Source: Halocafeteria seosinensis
Taxonomy: Eukaryota > Sar > Bigyra > Bicosoecida
Direction: 5' to 3'
DNA length: 64,000 bases
NCBI GenBank assembly: GCA_001687465.1
Contig: LVLI01000035.1
Span: forward strand, 124,001-188,000
This document shows positions 33,930 through 45,973 of the stretch, in pieces (the first letter of the stretch is position 1; each line of letters begins with the position of its first letter). The notes beneath the pieces were generated by a model that searched no databases, was not told the origin of the DNA, and was given only the letters and a program-made list of their open reading frames with translations. The position numbers and the translations under genes were made by a program.

Positions 33930-35464
33930 TTATGTGGACGGTAAAATACCGATTTGGACTAACTGTAGTGCGATCACTGACGCAGTAGCTGCTGCTGGAA
34001 TGGTTATAACCCAAGATGTAACAATATGCCGCAGAGTTTGGAAGTTGAGCTTATCTCGTCCTTCTACCAGTCCTACACCGGAGATCGCCCCAATGAGACA
34101 GTGGGTGGTCGACACGCTTACGCCTAGTTGCGTAGCTGTGAGCACAGTAAAGGCTGTGCCCAGTTGCGCTGCGAATCCGCGAGCGTATGTGAGTTTGGCT
34201 ATTTTACTTCCTATAGTTTCCATAACCCTGTATCCGTACGTAGAAAGACCGATGACGATTCCGACTCCCCCGGCAAGTAAAACCCAGGAAGGTATTTCGG
34301 CCCCTTGTGGCGTATTCTCGACGTACCCGTAGGCGACAAGGATTGCACCAAACGGGCCAATAGAGTTGGATACGTCATTGCTTCCGTGTGCAAACGCGAC
34401 CACACACGCGGTAACAATCATTAGCTTCATAAATCGACGCTCTGCTTCCGCTAACACCGGGACTGATTTTGTCCCTTGGTTGGTCGATTTACTGCCTCCT
34501 ACCTCTACTTGTACATTCGGATTTGCCGCCGAAGGAGGCGTGGTCAAATCATCTACGGGTTCCCCAGCACTTGTACCTTTACTCGAGCCCGTCATTTTTG
34601 TCGCCGTATCAAGTTTATCCTTTGTTATTGTCGTCGTGGTATCCCCCGCGTTCCAACTTTTAACAAAGTCGGCAAAGATAAACGCTATACCAGCTGAGCT
34701 GCCGACCATTATCGCGTAGATCCAGTGAAGTCGGTACCAATGTGGACCGACCAAGCATAAGAAAACGAGGCACACTGCCAGTGTCGTTGCCGAAAAGTAC
34801 TTGACGTATGCGTCCGCGGCTGCTATGGGATCCTCTTTTCGAAGTATCAGTCTATGAATTAAGGTGAATATCGTGAACGCAATGGCGCCTCCGAGAAGTG
34901 GACTGGTCACCCATGAATACCCTGCATTGCCTTGTACGCACATGCACAGGTTGACAGATACGAATGAATGAACTGTATGAATGGCATACACGTACCTATC
35001 TTGAGGACTCCATCCCACTGTACTCCATGCAGTCCTCCTTCCACGAGTCCAACGCCCACAAGTGCTCCAATGAGGGAGTGCGTCGTCGAGACGGGGAGTG
35101 AGTACAACGTTGCAATGGCAAGCCACACAAAGGCTCCTGCCATGGTGGCAAACATGCACAAAATGTACTGGTGGTCGTTGATATTGTTCATGTTGAGAAT
35201 CCCTCCCGAGATGGTATTGGCCACTTCACCTCCACTGAGCGAGCCCAGGAATTCACACACCGTGCCTGCATCAATCAGCTACAACTGTACTAAGGTCCTT
35301 TGCTCATTTGGTCCTACGGATTCCTTACCGACAACAATGGCTTGGCGTACCGTGAGTGCCTTGGAGCCCACCGAAGTCCCCAGCGCATTGGAGACATCCT
35401 GTGCGCCAATGGCCCACGCCATAGCCAAAGCAATCAACCCGGAGACCACCACCAAAGACGCCAT
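33930..35464 (-). CDS. PiT-family inorganic phosphate transporter
   Basis: Minus-strand exons 35329..35464, 34996..35265 and 33930..34921 give 465 residues. An alternative acceptor 9 nt upstream (34930) would add three. The family is defined by an inverted repeat with two signature halves, seen here as AIGAQDVSNALGTSVGSKAL near the N-terminus and FAHGSNDVSNSIGPFGAI in the second half. Each is followed by an SVSTTHxLIGAxxGVGLVEG block (LPVSTTHSLIGALVGVGLVE; SVSTTHCLIGAISGVGLVEG). A hydrophilic loop of about 100 Thr/Ser/Lys-rich residues separates the halves. PiT proteins import phosphate with Na+ or H+. The first signature has Gln where the family usually has Asn (GANDVAN). Confidence 0.94.
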
Positions 35465-35907
35465 CTTTATCTATCTATCTAACTTTACTACGGCGGCAAG
35501 GTAAATGTGAGTGTATCAAGCACCCACCAACCTAACCAGGTGCAGGATAATGAGCTCGACCTGTCTATCTAATACCACACCACATACCGCATACCTATCT
35601 CTGGGAAACAATATTACAATACAATACCATTCCACCTTCTAACTTCCTATAAAAGGAGGGAAAGGCAGGAAGCAGTGGTTTCCAGCCAGTCACCCCACCT
35701 AGACCAAGGCGGCTAGGCTGGGGTTCGGACTGGAACTCAAGCTAAGGGGTTGCTACCGGGAAGACAACAATGGAGTAGTTTTCGCTGTGTCAGCTAGCTA
35801 CCATACAGTGTACAAGACATTGCTTGTTGTAACACAGGTTGTGTACTACTATTGTGGGAGTAAGCAGCTAACTACGGTGGGTAGAGTTGCGCAACCCGCT
35901 ACAGTAC
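35465..35907. other. PiT promoter side and BEACH 3' flank
   Basis: 443 bp between two leftward genes. It includes a short TATC repeat just upstream of the PiT ATG (35466-35479). A tataaaag sequence at 35648-35655 reads on the wrong strand for PiT. No gene found. Confidence 0.4.
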
Positions 35908-38900
35908 TTAGCCATACAAGGAAAACAAGCCTTCGCGCAAGGATTCGGCAATTCGCCGCTGACAACTGACGGGATCGGTTACAATGATTATTCGACCCGC
36001 GGCGTCACCACACAGAAGGAAATTGTCGCTCTCTGAGAAACGGAGGCAGGTGATTCCGGGACGAAACTGCTGATCGTTGTCCTCGACTGTTGATTGCTTT
36101 CGCTGTGCCGCAGACTCTATGTTTGACCCATCGGCTGTGGCTTCTTCGAGTGACTTCCACGAACGATATAAGACAGATTCCGACTCAGCAATACCTGGTA
36201 CTGACCCAGACATGATTAGATCCAACGAACTAGCGTCGTACACCAGTAACCTACCAGAAACGGTTCCACAGACTAAAAGCCCTCCGTCCGAGGAAGCTGT
36301 CATCGCCGAGATCGGGCTTTTACTCGTGCCATCTTCATCAAAAAGCGTACGATATCTGACAGCCAGAATAGATCCGTTGAAGTGAAAGGTTCCTAACAAC
36401 TCGACCACTATTTTGGGATCACCAAACTCCACAATCGGCTGCCACACGACTGCTATCTTGGAGCCGCCGACGACTTGGACGATCTTGCCGGGGGAGCTCG
36501 GGTGTGTGAGTGTTGTGAAAATCTTTGGTTCCCTCCACACACTGTGACGAAACCGTTCTTCGTCAGTGCCGTGAACTACAGGAGAAGGTAAGCTTCGATT
36601 CACGGGGCTATAGCCTACTACATATTGCTGCAGTAGTTGCCCCTTTCGAATGCTATGAGAAAAGATGAAACCGTGCTCATCACCACTCAAGACGAGGTCA
36701 TGAGCTACATCGACTTGTACCGAAGCAACAGGAGCGTTGTGACCGAGCAGATTTTCCAAAAGGACGAGTGCACAGCCAGACTGCGGGCGGAAGACCTCAT
36801 CTTCTCCATTGCGTTCTACAAGAGGCTCTGGGGAAAAATCCTGTAGACGAACCGGTTTCTCCGAGCTCGCCAAAGGCCCAGGTAAACAGATTGGACGTTT
36901 TCCCTGTCTCATTAGCTGGAACATACTGAAGAACTCCCTGCTCGACTCCTCCATATGCGGATAGTCAGAAGCTATGACTAGCTCGCATATACAAACTATG
37001 CCACTCTCCGTGCCGATGGCAATTATTTCCGGAATTCGAGGATCGGTTTCCTCGCTTGTCTTGTGCGATTCTACAGCACTGTGCAAACAAGTTGCAATTC
37101 CAAGGCCACTGGTAGAAGGATCCCAAGAATCATACTTCTCGCTCTCCAGATTTGTCCACCGGACGCAGCCATCTACAAAATGGCATGCGACATGAAGCTT
37201 CTTTACTGGAGATTTCTTCACATAGGCAGGATAAACAAAAGAAGAGGACGGTGCACCTGTCTGCATAACATCCTTAGGCCAAGGAAGTCCGACTGGGGAG
37301 CAATGGTGAAGAACGCTGGAACAGTCACTAGGACGCAGTGCACATGTACTGGTGACCTCCGGGTTTCGAGATTGTGAAGTACCAAATTTAATTGCGTGCA
37401 CTGCGCGAATAAAATAAGCTGTCGTGCACAATATCGGACTGTTTGGACATACGAAGTCCGCATTAGGCAATGGTCGAAGCTTGCCAAGCTTAAAGTCGAA
37501 GGGTGTGCCACCAGACGCTTCCATGGTTTGCCACCTGTGTTTGCCGTAGGAACGACTTCCGTAAACGACGCGAATGCGTTCTCCGATTACCTCCAGGTAA
37601 CATACGGCAGCGATACCCCAAGATACACCCTTCAGCTGCTTTCTGAGTCCTGTCGACCACAACATTTGCTTCCGGGAAGAACCTGTTTCCGACGACATTT
37701 CAGAATCCTCTGGAACACCCTTTAGCCACATACGGATGGTGTCCAGAACATTTGGACCTCCGCTTGTCGCAGCGACAAACGAACTTCTGAGTCGAAGCCC
37801 TTCCAATGGATCGAGGTCGCTGTTTGAGATGGGGTGCTTGGACGGCAAGTTTGGGATTCCACTTGTATCATAGGCAACGATATGGTGCTCTGCTAACTGC
37901 CCGCTTCCAGAGGCGGGCTTCGAATGGTTCGCAGCGGAACTTTTCTCCGCGGTAGACGAACGAGACGGCTGGTGGACTCTATTCTGTATCATAGCTGATA
38001 TAAACAGAGGCAGCCCACACCTTTCTGCTGCATATCGCTCAACATGGGGCTCCCGGAACAACTGCGACGGCGTCTGTCCGAATTCGCGAATCTGCATTGC
38101 TACACTGGCCAAGTCCGAGGACGAGGCATCAAATTCTGGAGGACTGGCTTTCTCGTACGTCAGATGGTAATACACATTCCTTGCTTCTACCGCCGCCTTG
38201 CCCCGTTGCTTATAACCAAAAATCAGATCGACCCAATGGTGGAGGTGCTGAGACACGTATTCGCTTTCAAGAGCTCCACGCATTGTGCTGATAAAATCGT
38301 CGGCGGTCTCTGCCCAAGGGGGTAACACAACGTCATCCACATACTCTCCGTCCTGTCTTCGGCCCAAAGGAAGCCCTGACGAATTCACAAGAAACTCTGG
38401 CATGCAATAGAATTCAGGAATAAGTTCCATTGTGTCGTTTTCGTAGCAAAATTTCCATGTTTCAGCCAGGTTGTGGAACATGCGGTCTGGTAGATCGAAT
38501 TTTTCGGATTGCAGGTCAATGTGGAGGGAAGTGAATGGCTCACATCTCAACAAGAAAAACAGGATCAGCCCTGCTCTTGAATAATGCGAGCCGTGCATAA
38601 ACGGAGGAACATCGTTATCTTCATTGTTTTCGAAGCGTTCCATAAAATGCTGGTGACGGTCTGGATTCAAAGCCGGTATTGGAGTTGACAAATCCCTGTA
38701 TGTGTTCGGATCTGAGAGATCTAGCGAAGTAGAACGGAAGTCTGTGAGAACCCACGGAAATACGGGGTACTGATTTAGATCATGATAGGTCCTCCCGGAT
38801 AAGAAATTGAGCTCCATTAGATACTCAAAATTCGAAATTTCACGTTTCATCCACATTTCACAGTAGACACTAGCCTTTTCATGTTCCAACGGTCGCAAGT

Positions 38901-41900
38901 ACGGAGTCTTCAAGTCTCGTATGCAAGTTTCTACTGTCCTAGCAATCGCTTCTCCAGACTGGACTTTCTTGTGTCGACCTCGTTCATTGCCTACAGTTGC
39001 GTCCGGCATTGATAGTGTTGAGGACCGGTCGCGGCCCTTATCGCCAGTCTTGGAGGTAAACTGTTCCGGTTGACTTCCCCCTTCACCACCCTTCGAATCG
39101 ACCTCTGGGGAAGAGTTGGCAGATACTGAAGATTGAAGCGTTGTGGACCTCTCTCTGCTCACAGCATTTGGTGTGGACGTCATCGAATCTGAAGAGGCAG
39201 TGTACGGCATTTCACTTCCCATGCGTTCGTCTTCTGATTGATCGTCTTGCTGAGATCTCTCCTCGCTCCCAGCATTAAGTTCTTCGTTTACGGTGTTTAG
39301 AATCGCTGTTGCCGCTATATCGTGCGCGGCTAAGGCCGACCGGGGAAACGCGAGCAACACGCTAGTGCCGTCAGCCCAAAAGAACTCGAGGGCGCAGCGA
39401 GAGAACATATAGCGTCTCCGCAGAATCCTTCGAAGAAAGGAAAGAGGCCATTGCTTGCGGCGAGTAAGTAGGTCTATTCGAGTATCCTTCAAAATTGCAT
39501 TAGCAGAGTAAGACAGACCTGCGCTCCAGTTATCATTCGCGCTTGCACCCATTGTTGGGGTCTCATCGTCGGCGTTCTTGGCACTCAGGTTCGACTCAGG
39601 ACTCACATTGGCTGAATTGTGTTTTTTGGATTCTTTTAGTCGCATGGACCTCTCTATGGACTTCCTCCGTTTGTATCCGATTGGTTCAAATATTAACTCT
39701 CGTTTAGTAATGAGCAAGTGTCCATCAGCAACGCCCACGATTGTAACTAGCCGACATGCTTGATTAATAAGGGCTTCCCCTAGGTACTGTGAGTGTTTTT
39801 GATGCTTTTCTCTAGGAGAGGGATGGTAAGTGTTCGGTGCTGGCTTGATGGGTGTTTGGGGAGTGTCTTTCCATCTCCGTAAGCGGCTTCCTAAAGAGCT
39901 ACCACGGACATATAGATCGAAGGTTCTCCATGCGGGCGGATTACTCCGTTCATGTGACTTGAACAGTTCTTTGGGACCGCTCAATGCTACAGCGGACGAC
40001 GAGCGCTTGCGAGAAGGGCTATTTGAAGGAGACATGCGATCAGCCGAAGCTGATCGGGTTCTGTTATGCAGAGAAGCGGAACAGAAGTAATGATCTTCAC
40101 CCCTCTCTACCGGACTTGAATTGACAGGTTGCTTCCACGCAGCATTCATGTGGTCAGCAACAAAAAAATCTTCGCTAAACCTAACCTTTTTTCCAGTAGC
40201 ATCGACATACGACGACAGTTTCAACGGCCTGCAAGAGGAGGAAAGAGGGACTGGCTGGTAGGCTGGAGAATATTGTATTGGAAGGTGAGAGACAAACTGG
40301 AGCTGCTCGGCCATACGTTGCAAAGCATCTCTTCCCGACGCTTCCATCTTTAACGACTCCACGCCAGTGGAGGGCAGTAACTTAGCCAATCCGTAGCGGT
40401 TCAGCAGCTGGCACACTGTCGGAACATCGATGGGTCTGGATGGTGATATGGACCTTAAGAAATGCTCACCACCGCCAGAAATGTACTGCAGTATGCAGTA
40501 GATGATGTCACTTGGTACGCTCAAACTCCAGATACAGGCTTCCGCAGAGAGTGCTTTATCAAACTTCGTAGCAATTGTATGAACGCGATTTTTGCGATCG
40601 CTGGAATGAAACAGATATGCCTCTCGCGCGTGCTTCAACTGTTTTTTTGTTTCCCGTAAATATTTCTCTGACACGGGGAGAGCGGTAATGCGGGGATGGA
40701 TGGGCTGAAGGATTTCCTGCTGGAGAAAATTGCTCTTTACTGTACGTAGCGATTCAGGTATGTTCCAACTTCCGACCAGCTGTAAGGCAAGATCACTGAG
40801 TCTCTTTTCATATATGGTTGTTTGGTTTTCCGAAAGATCAAATGCACTAAAATGAGAAATTTCCGACCGGAATACCGAGGAGACCGACTGGGCTACCAGA
40901 GGGGTCCATCCTGGTTGGGACACCCAGTGTCTTATGGACACCGAAAACTCTTCGCAAGGACTGGGATAGGCTGCTAGACGTACCGCATTATGAAAATAAT
41001 CAGCGAAGGTAAAATTTGCCATTTCCGGGCCAACGCTCTTCCCGAGGGAATGCAACACGCGGATAGTAGCACTGTGGTCAGCAACAGGACTGCAGGTATC
41101 CGTCGAAAAAGTAGGGCTTGATTCGTCCACGTCGTTTTGTAGCAGGCGGTTTACACACCATAGCAGAACCGAGACGATGTGCTCTTTCCTAGACGGAGAG
41201 TCAGCATTTGCCTCATCAGTAATACAATCTAATACTCCATCCCATTCAAGAATGTCTCCAATGAATGACATAAGCTCCTTTACCTCTTCCCTGGTGAACT
41301 CTTTTTTAAGCACAAGAAATGTTAGAATAACGCGACAGCAGGTTTGGACAAAGTCTGCCAGTTGTTCGCTCGCAACGTCGACGGAGTTGCTCCGAAATGA
41401 GTGCCAAAACGTTCGTAAAAGGGTGATGGATATCTTACTAAGCCGTTCGGCCGCCTCAAGAGAAGAATCCGAAATGGCATCCTGAACCGCATTCGCCGCC
41501 GGCCTGATATCGTCCGGCGATATAGCTTCACCGCTTACGGAAGAAGCACTTCTGGATCGCGAATTTCGCCTCGTTACAACTTCATCGAAAACATCAAGGG
41601 AATGCTTGGTCTCAATGGAGCTTTGAAAACAGGTTGTCAAATAGAGGACATCCGCCGCACTTAGAGAAGCGGTATTTGGTGGCGATTCGGAGACACACAA
41701 GTCCTCGCCGATTCGGCAGAGGATCTCTAGATCCAATTCCCCAGGCACGTCCTGCAGTAATGCCGATACATGTTGGAGAGTACTACTCTTTTCTTGGTTC
41801 TGTCTAAAGTCTTCGAGGACGAGATATGTTATTAATTGCATACTCATGCTTCTAATACTATCCTCCCAACGTGTTTTCTCACACACGCGAAACGTTGCAC

Positions 41901-44900
41901 CGAGTAGCCGCGGCAATGCCTCTCTCCAAGAGTACGCTTCAAGAGCAAGTAGCTTAAGGTTCTGAGGTGTTTTCTGGCTCGATAAGCTTGCGATTAGTAG
42001 CATGTCAGGAAGCATGTGAGCCAGGGCTTCACTGGACATAGCAGGAATAAGACGGAATATGAGGTCCATTATTGGAGCGTTAACAATTTCATCGTCTCCA
42101 TCAATCACAGCATTTTGGGACTCTTCCGCAAAAGGAATAAACGTATTGTTGTTTCCTTGGTGTATGTAAGCGAGATCTACATCCCGCTGATATGCAGCAG
42201 ATACCAACACCGCGTATGTATACCGACCAATGCCCCCTCTTAACACAGTAAATAGCCAGTCAATCCTTGCTCCAGCACAGAGATGCTCACACCACTTTTG
42301 CCTTGTAGAAAATTCCGCAAATAGCCTTGACCTATTCTGCTTGCTTTCCGAGACTGACCTTCTCTGACCACCGGAGAAAGCATTGCTCACACGCCGAAAG
42401 GTAGCTGCGAAGCCAGTGTTGGCGGCCGTTTCACCGGATAGTTGTTGAGCGCGCATGTACTGTAGCACGACTCTGAGATAAGCTGCACGAACGTTATCGT
42501 TTTCGGCCGAGATCATACATAGTGAAAAGAAGTTGAGGGGATCGATCGGGGTGACCGAAGTTAGAGTCTCAAATGCCGCTAAGGCTGAAACACCTGTGAG
42601 ACTTTGGTGTGGCATGCCCTTTTCCGAACTGCGGTCAAGTCGCGAGTCTGCTTCGGCAGACGCCATGTTCACTTCTGCGCCAATGATTCTAGCCACTAAA
42701 CATAGAAGCGCGGAGCGAAATCGTGAGTCTACATTCCCGATACACCATTTAAATACTGCCAGCAAGTCTTCTTTCAATCTGCCCATAGAAAAGAAGCGGC
42801 GATTATCTTCTTCAACCCCCACGCCGACGGCCCTTCCTTGGACAGCAATCACTGCATGGGGAACACCCATAATTGCTGCGACTACGTACAGCGCTTGACG
42901 AATTAGCAAATCAATACTGGCCTCTTCCAATTGATCTAACGCATCTACTTTTTCTAACCAGGACAATATCGACTCCATAAAGAACACGACACCACCGATT
43001 GCGTCCCGGAAAAACATTGGCGTGGCTCGAACAGTGTGGAAAACATATTCAAACAGAGTTTTTTGCGTATCCAACGGAGCAGCAGCAAAGAGGGGAAAAG
43101 CGCATAATAAATTTCTCCAAACAGACGCTTGAGCTACTGGTGGAAGTGTCGGCGAATTAGCAATTTGCAGAAGAGAAGCTAACAATTGCGGACAAGCAAG
43201 ACCCTCAGGGTCGTCACGGAACCGGATTTCCAAATGGCAACGGAGTATTTCAAAAAACCGCACATGTACTAAATGATCTCTCATACATTCAGCATCTTGG
43301 AGAAAGCCTGCCACAATCCGCAGAACGGATGACACAATATGCTCTTTAGGCGTGTCTACCCTTGACAATTCCGGAATACAGCTTTCCGACGCACGCACTG
43401 ATGTAGGATGCTCCTGCCCAGTTGATATGGTAGCATCCTCTGCTGTACTTTGCCTCCTTAGGTGCACAAGGGTAGCCAGCGCGTTAACCCCACCCAAGGT
43501 TTGAAGAGCTTGTGATAACGAAGGGAATCGCCAGGGGGTTGTTCCGTATCGCAACAAAGCTACTCCACACGTTCCAACGACGTCAGACCCAGAGTAGCAC
43601 GCCATTTTTGTATAGTGAACCCTTCCACTCAAGTCGCGACAGTTACCATAGATTGAGGAAAATGCGTCCTCCTTTGCATTCGTCCCCTCAGAACTGTCAA
43701 GAGAGACAACGCAGTTACGAGGATGGAAGCAAGCGACGATGACATTCTTCAGATATTTTTCGGAAAGAAAACTACGGTATTCTTTTCCAGATTTGAGGGT
43801 TATTTGAATTGCCTGGTGAAGAGTTGCAGAATCGGGGATAGCCTTCCAAATGAGAATCGGCCCCATCTGACCCGTGAATTCTTCACCGAACGCAAAGGAC
43901 ACCGGTGGCCGCTCTTCAGGAACTTCCCGTCTACCAGATGTTGCTGCGACCACTGAACGATTAAACGTGGAGTAGGAACTACCCACGTCAACAAGCCATT
44001 TCGGATACGAATAGTTAACAGTAAAGGGAGCCATTTTATTAATCCAAACCTTAAGTTCGTGCTTTCCAAACTTGAGTGTGCTCTGTCGACTCCATTGCAG
44101 GGCTAGATGAACCCACTTTCCGTTAACAATCAATGGACAATCGATCTTTTCTTCACGCGGTTTCCCTCGTCGACCAAATGCACAGATTCTTATGCTTCCC
44201 TCAGCCAGAGAAAACTTAACACAGGGACTAGCCTCAGGATGCTCCAGGATCTCGTCATTTCTTCGGATTGTAAGGAAGCAAGAATAGTCAAAGTCTTCGG
44301 TGTCGAGAACATTTTTGTCGATGTTGGTTGGCCTCAACCATGCAGAAAAGGCAAGGTCTCGATCGAAAGGCCAGCTTGGTGGAGACCATTCTATTACGGA
44401 ATCTTCGTGTGGAAAGCAGAAGTATTTCGATGGACCGTCCGCCCTCGTTGTTGCTCGCGTAACCATGGTTTCTATTTCACGGATAAGATTCCCTTTTATG
44501 AGCTTCCCGTCCTGGCTGTCGTTCACCGAAGAAGGGGATTTGGAATCTAGCTGATGGAGTTTGATCAGCTTCTCCCAACAGGCTTCAGGGTGTAAGAATC
44601 TGAGCAAGAGCAATAGCTCCTGTGGCGTGCAGCCGGCAGAGAAGAGCTTCGTTAGTATACGTAATAGTAAGCAACAATGTCTGAGGCACGCAGAGTCGCA
44701 CATGTATACAGTGATATATCTTCATTGTAGTCCGGCACAGAAGACCCTCTGCTAACTTACCGAAGTCCTGTGTCGCGTAAGATTCGTATTATAACATCGC
44801 GAAGACCGATAGTACAATTGGCACACCAGTATGCTTCTGTGAGCGCAATGTCTGCTCGAGAGCAAGTATTCCTCCTGGCCAGGCTTGTGGTCATCCTCTT

Positions 44901-45287
44901 GGGTCTCTCGGATGCAGCTGCGTTGGTGGAAGGACGATCTCTTGCAAGAGCGTATCCGGCATTCTCTACGAGATCACAAATGGATTCCAAGGTATAGCGT
45001 TGGGCAGCATCCGGAAGTTGTGCAAACACTGCAGATCGGAAAAACAATCAGTCATATGCACCCAGTCGTGCGCTCAATACACGCAGGTACGCACCTTCAG
45101 GTTGTGAGGCCTGCGTCAAAAACACTCTAGCCGCTTCCTCCTTCAAGAGTAAAGGCCCTTGCTCATTCTCATTCTCCTGCTCTTGTCCCTTTCGGGCGAA
45201 TGGCTCCAGAGCTGTCTTGGCTCTCTCGGTGGCGGTATGAGCCAACACAAGCTCAAATATCTCTTGCTTGACCTCCAGCAACAGCAT
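35908..45287 (-). CDS. BEACH domain protein with ConA-like, PH-like and WD40 domains (neurobeachin/LYST type)
   Basis: Minus-strand exons 45095..45287, 44761..45028 and 35908..44680 give 3077 residues; the last exon alone is 8.77 kb. Near residues 240-410 a concanavalin-A-like fold is suggested (LAFSAWLRPTN, GKWVHLALQWSR). A long helical-repeat region follows. A BEACH-associated PH segment begins near residue 1790 (VADGHLLITKRELIFEP). The BEACH domain lies at about 2100-2365 (REISNFEYLMELNFLSGRTY, DLNQYPVFPWVL, PFMHGSHYSRAG, LIPEFYCMPEFLVN, HHWVDLIFGYKQRG). C-terminal WD40 repeats run to the end (VSGRLLVYD, LRFSESDNFLLCGDAAGR). Such proteins scaffold membrane remodelling and lysosome or secretory traffic. 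ATG 45287 is the first in-frame Met; an earlier 5' exon is possible. Confidence 0.92.
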
Positions 45288-45973
45288 CTTTGGGACACAC
45301 ACAACCACGCTTTTCCCACTGCTCTACTTGGACACCACTCCACAGGCACGTGTGACTGTGACTAACCGATACAATGAGAGTACTACAGGGCCATGGCACC
45401 TATTGTATCGTATAGTATAACAGGACTAGGCAGTCTAGAGAACAAGCTGTTGTACAATATCAAGAGCATATACATACACACCCACTCTCTCTCTCTCTCT
45501 AATATATATATATATGCAAGTATGTTACAGTATTCCTTCACTTTATACAAATGCAAATAATTACTGTATCACGAATGCGTGTACATGATACTGCAGATCG
45601 CTACAGGGTCATCTTCAACCACTAGGCTCTTGGAGAGTCTTGGTTCAATTCAAGCAAAATACAACACAATGGCCAGTGACTGGTAGTGAAGCCAAAGTAT
45701 CATACAACAAAATGCCGTGCTGCCCTGGTTGTTCATTCTTAATGACAACGGTGTGTAGCCTACCACCCACTCAGTGAACACGCGAACCGGAGCATGATTC
45801 CACGTGAACTTTTTCCGGATTGCAGTTCAATCTTCTAAAAACGTTTTCCATAGTTTCGTATCTTTATTCTCTTCGTGGGCTTGGGCTTAACACTAAAAAA
45901 ATGCCCTCTCCATATGTTCATGTACTTGGCTTCTCGGCGAAGCTCTCGACTTAACATGCTCGGTTCTATAGCC
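45288..45973. other. Intergenic region between BEACH and DPH1 genes
   Basis: 686 bp without coding signal, containing the BEACH promoter side and the DPH1 3' flank. A CT/AT microsatellite lies inside it. Confidence 0.45.
45485..45516. repeat. Compound (CT)n(AT)n microsatellite
   Basis: Eight CT units are followed directly by about seven AT units, in the spacer between the BEACH and DPH1 genes. Confidence 0.9.

Noticed and set aside
35646-35656. Possible TATA box (tataaaag)
   Set aside because: It points rightwards, while both flanking genes are transcribed leftwards, and no rightward gene starts nearby.
45288-45308. BEACH protein start at 45308
   Set aside because: The codon is GTG; ATG at 45287 is used in the model, with a caveat about a missed 5' exon.
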